DNA from: JACJWR01 sp963752505
GTDB taxonomy: Bacteria; Actinomycetota; Actinomycetes; S36-B12; UBA10799
Assembly: GCA_963752505.1 (NCBI GenBank)
Contig: CAVVYM010000010.1
Span: 186,001-250,000 of the forward strand
Length of the DNA stretch: 64,000 nt
Direction of reading: 5' to 3'
In this document: positions 7,355-15,262 of the stretch, in pieces
How positions within the stretch are numbered: position 1 is the first letter of the stretch
How the letters are laid out: each line of letters starts with the position of its first letter
Notes under the pieces: generated by a model
What the model was told of the DNA's origin: nothing
What the model saw: the letters and a program-made list of their open reading frames with translations, nothing else
The model's database searches: none
Made by a program: the position numbers and the translations under genes

Positions 7355-8664
7355 GGCACACCCTTCACCTTGACGACCAGCACCGCCCCGAGCAAGGTCA
7401 GCGCGGCTGCCGTGAGGTAGAGCGTGCTGTAGGCGAATTCGTAGCTGTTGACCTTGAGCACTGCCACAATCGCGCCGGCGAGGAAGGGCGCCAACACCTG
7501 CGGGCCGCTGTTCGCGATGTTGATCACACCGAGGTCTTGGGCTCGGGCCTCCGCGTTGGGCAGCACTCTCGAGATCAGCGCGAGGTCGACGGCGGTGTAG
7601 GCGCCGAAGCCCAGGCCCATGATGAAGGCGGCGACGATCGCCATCGGTACGCTGCGCGCGAACGAGAGGATCACCATGGCCAACGCCGCCACCACGGAGG
7701 CACCGATGACGAACGGCTTCACCTTGCCGACTCGATCCGAGATGGGTCCGATGACAGGCGTCGAGATCACCAGGCCGATGATGTAGAACACCAGGATGCC
7801 GAGCACCGCGCCGGGCGCGTCGTCGTTGCTTTTGCCCAGGACGTCGATGGCGAAGAACAACAAGTACGAAGTCACAAAAGCGATGCCGAGCATCACCAGG
7901 AATCGGGTCAGCCATACCCAGGCGAAGTCCGGGTGCTCCTTGGGGCTGATCCAGAAACTCTTGGCGAAGGACCCCCACTGCATCGGGGGGATCCGATCCT
8001 TCTTCAGCTGTGGGTCGCGCATCTTCAGGAAGAACAACAATGCGGTCAGCGCCACGATCACCGCCACGACGATATAGCGGACGAACTGCCCCGAGACCGA
8101 GTTGTTGTCGCCCGGCACCACAACCGAGATCACCGCGCCGACGATCACTCCGAGAGGTTGGGCCACCCCCACCATCGCCGAGACCGTGCCTCGTTGGTCG
8201 ACCGGCACCTGATCCGGGATCATCGCGGTCATCGCGGCATAGGACGCGTTGAGGGTGAGTTGGGCCATTCCCCAGCCGATCACCAGTCCACCGAGGATCG
8301 GCGAGAGGCCGACGAAGATCAGCACCCCGACGGCCAGTACGGAGGCCCACAGCACCCACGGCCGACGCCGACCAAACCGGGACGACGTCCGGTCACTCAG
8401 GGCGCCTGCGATGGGGCTGACGATCATCGAAACCAGGCCACCGATGGACAGCACCAGGGCCAGGCTGGCCTCCTTGGTCTCGGAGCCCACGATGGCATCC
8501 ACCTGCAACGGCAGCAGGAATTGGATGGGGGCGAAGAAGGCCGTCCAGATCCCCAAGTTGGTCAGGGAGAGTACCGCGATGAAGCCCCAACTGACGCGCT
8601 GCGTCGGTTCCGCAAGCGGATCAAGCGGTTCGGTCGCGGTCGTCTGTGCCATCGCGGTGCTCAT
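7351..8664 (-). CDS. MFS sugar transporter, GPH/sucrose-transporter-like
   Basis: A 437-residue protein with 12 hydrophobic segments. After TM2 it carries GALSDRTSSRFGRRRPWVLW, which matches the GPH (glycoside-pentoside-hexuronide)/SUT-type motif SDRxxSRFGRRRP rather than generic MFS. By family it is a cation symporter for a disaccharide. It overlaps the downstream GH1 gene by 3-4 bases and is divergent from galK, so it probably imports the glycoside that GH1 splits. The ATG at 8664 lies about 190 bases from the galK start, leaving room for divergent promoters. Confidence 0.8.
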   Translation of the reverse strand: MSTAMAQTTATEPLDPLAEPTQRVSWGFIAVLSLTNLGIWTAFFAPIQFLLPLQVDAIVGSETKEASLALVLSIGGLVSMIVSPIAGALSDRTSSRFGRRRPWVLWASVLAVGVLIFVGLSPILGGLVIGWGMAQLTLNASYAAMTAMIPDQVPVDQRGTVSAMVGVAQPLGVIVGAVISVVVPGDNNSVSGQFVRYIVVAVIVALTALLFFLKMRDPQLKKDRIPPMQWGSFAKSFWISPKEHPDFAWVWLTRFLVMLGIAFVTSYLLFFAIDVLGKSNDDAPGAVLGILVFYIIGLVISTPVIGPISDRVGKVKPFVIGASVVAALAMVILSFARSVPMAIVAAFIMGLGFGAYTAVDLALISRVLPNAEARAQDLGVINIANSGPQVLAPFLAGAIVAVLKVNSYEFAYSTLYLTAAALTLLGAVLVVKVKGVP

Positions 8665-8851
8665 TTCTCGCAGAACCCGAGCGCAGCGCCCAGGCGTGTG
8701 AATCGGTGGGGATTAGCGTGGCAAACCGCGGGCGCTATTGCAGCACTATTGGGGATTCCACTCCCCGAGTTGTCGCCACCGCTGCTTGCGGACCGGCGAA
8801 GTGATTCACTCGGGGCACTCAGGGATGACGGGAAGAGGAGATCTGAGACTC
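8665..8851. promoter_or_regulatory. Divergent promoter region between transporter/GH1 and galK-galT
   Basis: A 187-bp region controlling both sugar transcripts. A possible galK promoter is TTAGCG (8713-8718), 17 bp, TATTGC (8736-8741). Downstream is an odd palindrome GTGATTCAC (8801-8809) whose GTGAATC half recurs at 8698-8704 near the transporter start; these two are candidate operator sites about 100 bp apart, suited to looping. A GGGGA/TCCCC inverted repeat also occurs at 8751-8766. No regulator gene is adjacent. Confidence 0.35.
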
Positions 8852-10024
8852 ATGCGCGATGTGGTCGAAGTGGAGGCAGCCTTCCGCGGCTTCTTCGGCG
8901 ATGGTGGCGGGAAGATACGGCAGTTCTTCTCGCCCGGTCGGGTCAACTTGATCGGTGATCACATCGACTACTCGGGTGGCTTGGTCCTGCCTATCGCGAT
9001 CGATCGCGGAACCTTGTTGATTGCCCGAAAACGGCGCGACACGACCATCCGAGCGCGATCGTTGGATCGGCCCGGCGAGGTGACTGCCGACCTAGGCGAC
9101 ACTCGCTTCGATCCCGCGCATGACTGGTTGTCGTACGTGATCGGCGTCCTCCACACGCTGGAGTCGGACGGCTACGACCTTGACTTCGGACTCGACCTGC
9201 TGTTCGCCGGCGATATCCCTGACGGAGCGGGATTGTCGAGTTCGGCGTCCTTGGAGTTGGCAGCTGCGGTGGCCTTCAACACCTACGGCGGGTTTGGCCT
9301 GGCGGCGACCGATCTCGCGGTGGCGGGCCAACGCACTGAGAACGACTACATCGGCGTCTCGTGCGGAATCATGGATCAACTCGCGGTGGCTCGAGGCCGC
9401 GCCGGCAACGCAATGCTCATGGACTGCGAGGACATGACCGTCACCTATGTCCCCTTCCCACACGATCAGGTATCGCTGATCATCGCAAACAGCAACCACC
9501 GTCGAAGCTTGGCGGGATCGGCATACAACGACCGCCGGCAGGCTGTCGAATCCGCTGCCGAGATCTTGGGCACCTCGCGCCTCGTGGACATGCCGTTGGC
9601 GGAACTGAACGCAGCCAAGGGCCACCTGAACGAGCAGGAGTTCCGTCGTGCCCGGCACACCATCACCGAGCAGGCCAGGGTGATCGAGGCTGCGGCGGCA
9701 CTCCGCGCTGGCGACCTGGATCGGCTAGGGCAGCTGATGCGCGAATCGCATGAGTCGCTGCGCGATGACTTCAACGTCACCGGCCCGCAACTTGACGCAC
9801 TTGCCGAAGCGGCGTGGGCGCAACCGGGTGTGGTGGGCGCGCGGATGACTGGGGCGGGGTTTGGCGGATGTGCGGTCGTGCTCGTCCGGCCCGGCGCGGA
9901 AACCGAGGTGATCGAGGGGATCGAACGCGACTACGCCGCCCGGGTGGGCACCTCGGCGCAGTGCTTTGTGGTGGGTAGCGACGACGGAGCACGCGAACTG
10001 CTTGCCGGGGAGGGAAACTCGTGA
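8852..10024 (+). CDS. galK: Galactokinase
   Basis: A 390-residue GHMP kinase phosphorylating galactose at C1 (Leloir pathway). SPGRVNLIGDHIDYSGG (residues 27-43) is the galactokinase signature, here with Asp36 where GEH is usual. IPDGAGLSSSASLE is the ATP-binding GHMP loop, CGIMDQLA contains the catalytic Asp, and MTGAGFGGCAV is the third GHMP motif. I start at ATG 8852 (AAGAGGAG upstream, MRDVVEVEAAF); the frame stays open to 8738 but upstream residues are not galactokinase-like. The stop overlaps the galT GTG (GTGA), so the two are coupled. Confidence 0.9.
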   Translation: MRDVVEVEAAFRGFFGDGGGKIRQFFSPGRVNLIGDHIDYSGGLVLPIAIDRGTLLIARKRRDTTIRARSLDRPGEVTADLGDTRFDPAHDWLSYVIGVLHTLESDGYDLDFGLDLLFAGDIPDGAGLSSSASLELAAAVAFNTYGGFGLAATDLAVAGQRTENDYIGVSCGIMDQLAVARGRAGNAMLMDCEDMTVTYVPFPHDQVSLIIANSNHRRSLAGSAYNDRRQAVESAAEILGTSRLVDMPLAELNAAKGHLNEQEFRRARHTITEQARVIEAAAALRAGDLDRLGQLMRESHESLRDDFNVTGPQLDALAEAAWAQPGVVGARMTGAGFGGCAVVLVRPGAETEVIEGIERDYAARVGTSAQCFVVGSDDGARELLAGEGNS

Positions 10025-11610
10025 ATGAGGCATCCGCAGATCCGACCAATGCGCTTGCCGACGTGGTCGGCTATGCCCTGCATACCGGCCTGGTCGCGCC
10101 GGCCGACGAGCGTTGGGCGGTAAACCGGATCCTCGAGGTTCTGCGCCTCGACGATGTCGGCGACTACATCGGCCCACACCTCGATCCGCCACCGGCCACG
10201 GCCGACGATGCCGTCGCCGCCGCGCTGGACGTAGGAGTGGCCACTGGATTGATTGAGGACACCGCGGGGCAGCGGGACCTCTTGGACGCTGCTTTGATGG
10301 GCGCTTTGATGGCGCGGCCAAGTACTGTCACGCAGGAATTCTGGCGCCGCTATGACGTCGACCCCCGCCGGGCCACGGACTACTTCTACCGACTCAGCGA
10401 AGATTCAAACTACATCCACGCCGCGCGCACCGCCAGGAACCCCACCTGGCTGCACCCCAGCAGGTACGGCGAACTTGACATGACCATCAATCTGGCGAAG
10501 CCCGAGAAGGACCCGCGCGACATCATCGCCGCGGGCAAGGCCGTGGCCAGTGGCTATCCACGCTGCCTGCTCTGCCCGGAGAACGAGGGCTACGCCGGTC
10601 GGATTGATCATCCCGGACGGCAGAACCTGCGACTCATCGAGTTGGAGCTGTCCGGCCGGCCTTGGTTCTTCCAGTACTCGCCGTACGTGTACTACAACGA
10701 GCACTGCATCGTGCTGTCGGCAGCTCACGAGCCCATGCGGCTGACCCGTGACACGTTCACCCGACTGCTGGAGTTCGTGGGCCAGTTCCCCGAGTACTTC
10801 ATCGGTTCCAACGCGGACCTGCCCATCGTCGGGGGCTCCATCTTGTCCCACGACCACTTCCAGGGTGGCCGGTACGAGTTCCCCATCGATCGGGCCGCTC
10901 GCCTGGCGGAGTTCCAGGCCCCGCTCGGCATGCGCGCGGAGGTGCTCGATTGGCCGTTGAGCGTGCTGCGCATCACCGGGCCGGATCCCATCCTGCTGGG
11001 AGATCTCGGTTTCGAGGTGCTGCAAGCGTGGCGCAATCAGGATGTGCCGGCAACCGAGGTGCGGGCGTTCTCCGGAGAAACGCCGCACAACACTGTCACC
11101 CCGATCGCCCGTCGATCGGGTCGGGACTACCAGCTCGACGTGGTGCTGCGCAACAACCGGACCAGCGACGCACACCCCGACGGCATCTTTCACCCGCACG
11201 CCGAGATCCACGCCGTCAAGAAGGAAAATATCGGCCTCATCGAGGTGATGGGCTTGGCCGTACTGCCTGCGCGGCTCGCCACAGACATCCCCCGGCTGGC
11301 AGCAGCACTCGCAGCGCAGACGTCATTGCCGGCCGATCTTGCAGCGCACGGTCCCATGCTGGCCGAGATCGCGGCCGACGACGAGGATGCCGAACTCGCT
11401 GTGCGAGCTGCGGTGGGCGACTACTTCACGCGCGGTCTCGAGCACTGCGGGGTGCTCGGAGATCCGGCCGAATCGATCCCCTACTGGGAGCGCTTCTTGG
11501 CTCCGCTGGGCTTCGTGCGGGCCTCGCCTGCCGACGGGCCCGATCCCGACGACGGCAGGCGACGGCCCGCCGACGCAGAAGTCGCCGGCGGGCCGTCAAT
11601 ATCGGAGTGA
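10021..11610 (+). CDS. galT: Galactose-1-phosphate uridylyltransferase, type 2 (Firmicutes-like) family
   Basis: A 529-residue enzyme exchanging UMP between UDP-glucose and galactose-1-phosphate. Its length and motifs (LCPENEGYAGRIDHPGRQNLR, YNEHCIVL, GGSILSHDHFQGGRYEFP near residues 272-288, HPHAEIHAVKKENIGLIEVMGLAVLP) are those of the long GalT type 2 typical of Bacillota, not the 350-residue HIT-type GalT of E. coli. The start GTG overlaps the galK stop. The last 17 codons encode RRPADAEVAGGPSISE and contain a strong hairpin that probably terminates the operon inside the coding sequence. No galE is in the window. Confidence 0.88.
   Translation: MNEASADPTNALADVVGYALHTGLVAPADERWAVNRILEVLRLDDVGDYIGPHLDPPPATADDAVAAALDVGVATGLIEDTAGQRDLLDAALMGALMARPSTVTQEFWRRYDVDPRRATDYFYRLSEDSNYIHAARTARNPTWLHPSRYGELDMTINLAKPEKDPRDIIAAGKAVASGYPRCLLCPENEGYAGRIDHPGRQNLRLIELELSGRPWFFQYSPYVYYNEHCIVLSAAHEPMRLTRDTFTRLLEFVGQFPEYFIGSNADLPIVGGSILSHDHFQGGRYEFPIDRAARLAEFQAPLGMRAEVLDWPLSVLRITGPDPILLGDLGFEVLQAWRNQDVPATEVRAFSGETPHNTVTPIARRSGRDYQLDVVLRNNRTSDAHPDGIFHPHAEIHAVKKENIGLIEVMGLAVLPARLATDIPRLAAALAAQTSLPADLAAHGPMLAEIAADDEDAELAVRAAVGDYFTRGLEHCGVLGDPAESIPYWERFLAPLGFVRASPADGPDPDDGRRRPADAEVAGGPSISE
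11561..11597. terminator. Bidirectional stem-loop inside the 3' end of galT
   Basis: Perfect 12-bp arms GACGGCCCGCCG (11561-11572) and CGGCGGGCCGTC (11586-11597) with a 13-nt loop. galT stops at 11610 and the convergent peroxiredoxin stops at 11611 with no spacer, so the only room for a terminator is inside galT. For the minus-strand gene the hairpin starts 14 nt past its stop codon. Confidence 0.6.
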
Positions 11611-12261
11611 CTACAGGGACTTGGTCGCGAGGTACCAGTCTTTCTTGTTCAGCGAGTCATCGGCCTTGCGGGCGTCGAGGGCCTCGGCGGTGCGGGGTGC
11701 TCCCACCACGACGTCGTCGCCCGGGCGCCAGTTGGCCGGGCACGACACGGTGTTGGCATCGGCCGTCTGCAAGGCATCCACGAGTCGGACGATCTCGTCG
11801 ATATTGCGTCCGGCGTTCATGGGGTAGTAGATGACCGCGCGGATCGTGCGATTCGGGTCGATCACGAAGACAGCCCGCACTGCTGCGGTGTCGCCGCCTT
11901 CGCCGGGGTGGATCATGCCGTAGGCGTGGGAGACCTTCAGATCGAGGTCCGCGATGATCGGGAACGGGATCTTCACGCCCTGCTTTTCTTCAATCGCGTT
12001 CACCCAGGCGAGGTGGGAGAAGATCGAATCGACGGAGTTGCCGATCAACTGGACGTTGCGTGCCGCGAAGTCGTCGGCCCGCTCGGCGAATCCGATGAAT
12101 TCTGTGGTGCACACCGGAGTGAAGTCCGCGGGGTGGGAGAACAAAACGATCCACTTGCCTGGGTAGTTGTCCAGGGACAGGGAACCGTGGGTGGACTCGC
12201 TGTTGATGCTGGGAGCTTGGTCTCCGATGCGGGGCAGGGAGATCACTGAGGTTTCGCTCAT
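11611..12261 (-). CDS. Peroxiredoxin, Prx6/AhpC-TSA type
   Basis: A 216-residue thiol peroxidase reducing H2O2 and organic peroxides. The peroxidatic Cys51 is in DFTPVCTTE, with the following catalytic Arg region AVFVIDPNRTIRAV. A second Cys174 in VSCPANWRPG matches the C-terminal Cys of Prx6-like enzymes of archaea and some bacteria, so resolution may be intramolecular rather than strictly 1-Cys. The C-terminal arm after residue 160 is the Prx6 extension. It is cytoplasmic (no signal). It is monocistronic, convergent to galT, with a long hairpin about 40 bases upstream of its start. Confidence 0.9.
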   Translation of the reverse strand: MSETSVISLPRIGDQAPSINSESTHGSLSLDNYPGKWIVLFSHPADFTPVCTTEFIGFAERADDFAARNVQLIGNSVDSIFSHLAWVNAIEEKQGVKIPFPIIADLDLKVSHAYGMIHPGEGGDTAAVRAVFVIDPNRTIRAVIYYPMNAGRNIDEIVRLVDALQTADANTVSCPANWRPGDDVVVGAPRTAEALDARKADDSLNKKDWYLATKSL

Positions 12262-12300
12262 GGGCGTGGGCTTTCTCTGAGATGGTTGACAAATGCAAAA

Positions 12301-12338
12301 TCGGCGCCGACGGGCCTTGGAGGCCCGTCAGACGCCGA
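12301..12338 (-). terminator. Long hairpin between the epoxide-hydrolase-like gene and the peroxiredoxin
   Basis: Inner stem GACGGGCCT/AGGCCCGTC (12309-12317, 12321-12329) with a 3-nt loop, extended outward by TCGGCG/CGCCGA (12301-12306, 12333-12338). Read on the minus strand it is followed by GATTTTGCATTTG, a T-rich tract, so it fits a factor-independent terminator for the upstream hydrolase (stop 133 nt earlier) or an attenuator-like element ahead of the peroxiredoxin. The rest of 12262-12470 shows only a small GTCGGA/TCCGAC repeat. Confidence 0.5.
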
Positions 12339-12470
12339 CGGCTGGGTACGCTTGCGCGCGGTCAGGCGCGCCCTCGCATGGATGCCGTCGGATTCGTCCG
12401 ACAACAACACGACATCTGGGCGGCCATGCCGCCACAATAGGCCCGACCTGAGTGCGGCTTCGCAGCCGGG

Positions 12471-13322
12471 TCACTCTACTGCTGGAGTACCGCCGAAACG
12501 ACCGAGATGGTCCAGGAGAGCGGCCGCAACTTCATCGACCGCTCGCTCGGGCAGCCAGTGCCCGGCGTCGGGCAGCGCGATGAACTCGTAGGGCCCGGAC
12601 ACATAGTCGGCCGTGGCGAGGGCACCCACTTCGCCGAGTGCCGGATCCCGCCGCCCCCAGATGTAGAGCGTCGGAACTTTGATGCGGTGCATGGGTACAG
12701 ACGACTTGACCATGTCCCTCGGCAGCGCGCGGTACCAGTTCAGCATGGCCGTCAAGGCACCCGGCGCCGACGCGTTGTCGGTGTAGCGCGTTACCGAATC
12801 CGAGGGGAGTCCGCGCGTCAGGGCACGCCACATGGGCCGGCCGGGCGCCAACAGTTGCTCTGCCAGGAACGGCACCTGGAACAGCCCCATGTACCACGAC
12901 TTGAGGCCCTGGGTGCTGCGGATCATGGCGCGTCGCATGGCGCCCGGGTGAGGCGTGGACAGCACGGTGAGCGTCGTGACCCGCTCCGGTGCGGACGATG
13001 CCACGGCCCAGGCCACGGCCCCGCCCCAGTCGTGGCCAACGATGTGCGCACGGTCGATGCCGAGCGCGTCCAGCAGTCCGAGCACATCGTCGGTGAGCGG
13101 CCTGAGCAAGTAGTCGGAGATCTTCGTTGGACGGGCACCAGGGGAGTAGCCGCGCTGGTCGGGGGCGATGGTGTGGTAGCCCGCCGCGTTCAGCGCTGCT
13201 GTAAGTTCGCGCCAGCAACTGCGATCCTGTGGAAAGCCGTGCAACAGCACGACGGTGTCGCCCGATTCGGGTCCGCTGATGTCCACGTCAAAGGCCCATC
13301 GGCCCACCTGGATGGTCTCCAT
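12471..13322 (-). CDS. Alpha/beta hydrolase, epoxide hydrolase/haloalkane dehalogenase-like
   Basis: A 283-residue alpha/beta-fold enzyme. LLHGFPQD (residues 27-33) is the oxyanion HGxP motif and GHDWGG carries Asp98 as nucleophile, the epoxide-hydrolase/dehalogenase form rather than a Ser esterase. The cap domain follows (WYMGLFQVP). The catalytic His is in DAGHWLPE near the C-terminus. I start at ATG 13322 because a TAGCCT -10 box lies 7 nt upstream (leaderless); 43 extra in-frame codons upstream are not hydrolase-like. Substrate unknown. Divergent from the VanZ-like gene. Confidence 0.8.
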   Translation of the reverse strand: METIQVGRWAFDVDISGPESGDTVVLLHGFPQDRSCWRELTAALNAAGYHTIAPDQRGYSPGARPTKISDYLLRPLTDDVLGLLDALGIDRAHIVGHDWGGAVAWAVASSAPERVTTLTVLSTPHPGAMRRAMIRSTQGLKSWYMGLFQVPFLAEQLLAPGRPMWRALTRGLPSDSVTRYTDNASAPGALTAMLNWYRALPRDMVKSSVPMHRIKVPTLYIWGRRDPALGEVGALATADYVSGPYEFIALPDAGHWLPERAVDEVAAALLDHLGRFGGTPAVE

Positions 13323-13329
13323 GCCCGCC

Positions 13330-13335
13330 AGGCTA
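13330..13335 (-). promoter_or_regulatory. -10 box of a leaderless promoter (alpha/beta hydrolase)
   Basis: TAGCCT on the minus strand, 7 nt before the ATG at 13322, with no ribosome binding site between. The expected start of transcription coincides with the start codon. Confidence 0.5.
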
Positions 13336-13417
13336 CGCCCCGGGACGAGCGCGAGCGCGAGGCTGGTCACCGGCTCCGCTGTGCACCGTTCCTGCCCGGG
13401 ATGCCAGGCTTGGCCGT

Positions 13418-13804
13418 GTGAGTCAGGCCAAGTCCGATGCCGTTGGTCCACCCCGCTCGCGCTGGCGGCCGTGGGGTTCGGCGATAGTCACCGTGGGGAT
13501 CGTCGGGTTGCTGATGGTGCCCGGGCCGGCGGTTCCGAGCGTCGGTTTCGACGGCATCGACTTCATCGCCCACGTGATCCTCTTCGGCAGCTGGGGTTTC
13601 CTGCTGCGATGGGAGTTCGGCCTCTCGGTTCCGGCTCTCCTCCTTGCGGCGGCGACCTTCGCACTGGTGACCGAGCTGCTTCAAACGCTGGCGATCGAGC
13701 GCACGTTCTCGCTGCTCGATATCGCGGCGGACCTCACCGGTGCGGTCCTCGGTTGGGCCTGTGCGGCGATAGTTATTCGGCCGTCATTCCAGGCCGGTGA
13801 ATAG
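13418..13804 (+). CDS. VanZ-like small membrane protein
   Basis: A 128-residue protein with four hydrophobic segments (about 20-37, 45-62, 68-88, 98-120) and the VanZ-like pattern of a conserved Asp-Phe-x-x-His (IDFIAHVILFG) in segment 2 and SLLDIAADLTGAVLG near the end. VanZ-like proteins are associated with the cell envelope and glycopeptide tolerance, but the activity is unsettled. The start is GTG; no clear ribosome binding site. Its last 21 bases overlap the convergent LCP gene tail-to-tail. Confidence 0.7.
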   Translation: MSQAKSDAVGPPRSRWRPWGSAIVTVGIVGLLMVPGPAVPSVGFDGIDFIAHVILFGSWGFLLRWEFGLSVPALLLAAATFALVTELLQTLAIERTFSLLDIAADLTGAVLGWACAAIVIRPSFQAGE

Positions 13805-15019
13805 TTCGCTGGCCTGCGCCGAATCCCACTTGAGTGCGGACTGGCCGTCGACCTCGAAGCTCCCCTCCTCGGTGGGCACCGTGGTGGAGGTGCCCCAGCC
13901 GAAGGAGATCATGCCCATCGCGATTCCGATGCGGGTGATGTCGATGATGTTGGTGCCGCGCGACACCGTGAGCGATTCGCCGGCGGCGTAGGCCGTGGGG
14001 TAGGCCCGCCACGGCAACAGCCAGGTGAGGGGGCTCAGGGCTTTCTTCCCGACGGCGGCGACGAACTCCTGCTGCCGCTCGACTCGTCCGAGGTCGCCGC
14101 GCGGATCCTGGTAGCGCATGCGCACGTACGCCAATGCGGTTGGGCCGTCCATGGTCTGACAGCCGGCGGTCACGTTGAGGCCGCTGAACTCGTCGTTGAA
14201 GTCTTGCGACGGGCAGAGGGTCACTCCGCCGAGGGCGTCGGTCGTGTTGGCGATACCGGCGAATCCCACGGCCACGAAGTCGGTTATCTCCAGCCCGGTC
14301 ACTTCTTCGACCGTGGTGATCAGCAACTCGGGGCCGCCGAGGGCGTAGGCCGCATTGATCTTGTCGTTGCCGAAACCGCTGATCGGCACCCAGGAGTCGC
14401 GTGGAATCGAGACCAGCGTGGGCGTGCCCAGCGTGGGGATATGCAGCAGCATGATGGCGTCGGTACGGTCGCCCTCGACCGACCCGGTGGTCAACTCGTT
14501 CTGCTGTTCCTCGGTGAGGCCCGCCCGACTGTCGCTGCCCACGATGAGGACGTTCTTGCCACTGGTGTTCACACTGCTCGTGGGCGGTAGGGCATCAATG
14601 CGATTCACCGACAGCATGAACAGAGCCGCCAGCGACACGAAGTAGGCGATGAACGCCACGACGATCCACCGCAGCCAGTGGCGACGTCGCTTCTTGGGTG
14701 TGCGCGGGGCCGACCGGCGGCCGGTCGGCTTGGCAGTGGGCGGGGGAGCAGTCGGCGCAGGCGGTCGTGCTGGGGCTCCGGCGGCGACCGCGGCCCTGGG
14801 CTGGGGCTGGGCTTGTGTGGCCGGCTTCGACGTCCCCTGCGACCCCGAAGGTGCCGGAATCACCGGAATCGAGCGCGGCTGGGCGGCAGTGGGATCTTCC
14901 GAGTGCACCGTCGTCGCGTCACCAGCGGTATCAGCGTCGCGTGGCAGGGCGCGCGTCGCGTCGTCGTCATCGTCCTCTGGTCGGAGGAAGGACTCGAACT
15001 CGGGTGGCAGCGCGTTCAC
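13784..15019 (-). CDS. LytR-CpsA-Psr (LCP) family cell-wall glycopolymer ligase
   Basis: A 411-residue type II membrane protein. Residues 1-112 are a cytoplasmic, disordered region (acidic EDDDDD near 15-20, then Pro/Ala-rich, then basic KKRRRH), TM about 116-137, and an extracellular LCP domain. LCP motifs: VLIVGSDSRAG, EGDRTDAIMLLHI, LVSIPRDSWVPI, KINAAYALGG and LAYVRMRYQDPRGDLGRVERQQ with the catalytic Arg/Asp set for pyrophosphate lipid substrates. By family it moves glycopolymers from undecaprenyl phosphate onto peptidoglycan. The GTG start has no clear ribosome binding site. The 3' end overlaps the VanZ-like gene. Confidence 0.88.
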   Translation of the reverse strand: MNALPPEFESFLRPEDDDDDATRALPRDADTAGDATTVHSEDPTAAQPRSIPVIPAPSGSQGTSKPATQAQPQPRAAVAAGAPARPPAPTAPPPTAKPTGRRSAPRTPKKRRRHWLRWIVVAFIAYFVSLAALFMLSVNRIDALPPTSSVNTSGKNVLIVGSDSRAGLTEEQQNELTTGSVEGDRTDAIMLLHIPTLGTPTLVSIPRDSWVPISGFGNDKINAAYALGGPELLITTVEEVTGLEITDFVAVGFAGIANTTDALGGVTLCPSQDFNDEFSGLNVTAGCQTMDGPTALAYVRMRYQDPRGDLGRVERQQEFVAAVGKKALSPLTWLLPWRAYPTAYAAGESLTVSRGTNIIDITRIGIAMGMISFGWGTSTTVPTEEGSFEVDGQSALKWDSAQASELFTGLE

Positions 15020-15107
15020 CAGAACATGGTGCCCTGTTGTGAGCCGTTCATACAGCCGTATGCCGCGGAAGTAGCGGGAATGGGGCCCGGGAAGTCAAAT
15101 GCTTACG

Positions 15108-15179
15108 TGCCCCCGGCAGGATTCGAACCTGCGCACATGGCTCCGGAGGCCACTGCTCTATCCCCTGAGCTACGGGGGC
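15108..15179 (-). tRNA. tRNA-Arg (anticodon CCG)
   Basis: A 72-nt cloverleaf on the minus strand. Acceptor GCCCCCG pairs with CGGGGGC, the discriminator is A, and the 3' CCA is not encoded. D-arm GCTCAGGGGATAGAGC, anticodon loop CTCCGGA on stem GTGGC/GCCAT giving anticodon CCG (Arg, codon CGG), T-arm CAGGTTCGAATCCTG. It lies about 730 bp from argS on the opposite strand. Confidence 0.95.
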
Positions 15180-15262
15180 GCAGGGATTTCGGGCTTGACA
15201 ATAGCAGCCGACTCGCCCCCGGAGGTCTCCGCCCGCGGTTGGATCAATGCCAGAGTTGGGGC

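Noticed and set aside
5990..8359. 789-residue open frame covering GH1 and part of the transporter gene
   Set aside because: Only the part from 7354 is GH1; the upstream part is an out-of-frame reading of the transporter, which has its own well-supported frame.
7537..8958. 473-residue open frame on the plus strand
   Set aside because: Antisense to the transporter, rich in Asp/His/Arg with no domain; it also runs across the galK start.
12507..13421. 304-residue plus-strand frame
   Set aside because: Antisense shadow of the epoxide-hydrolase-like gene.
14678..15262. Upstream extension of the lipoprotein frame
   Set aside because: It would cross the tRNA-Arg gene and the LCP coding region antisense; the lipobox fixes the real N-terminus near 15263.
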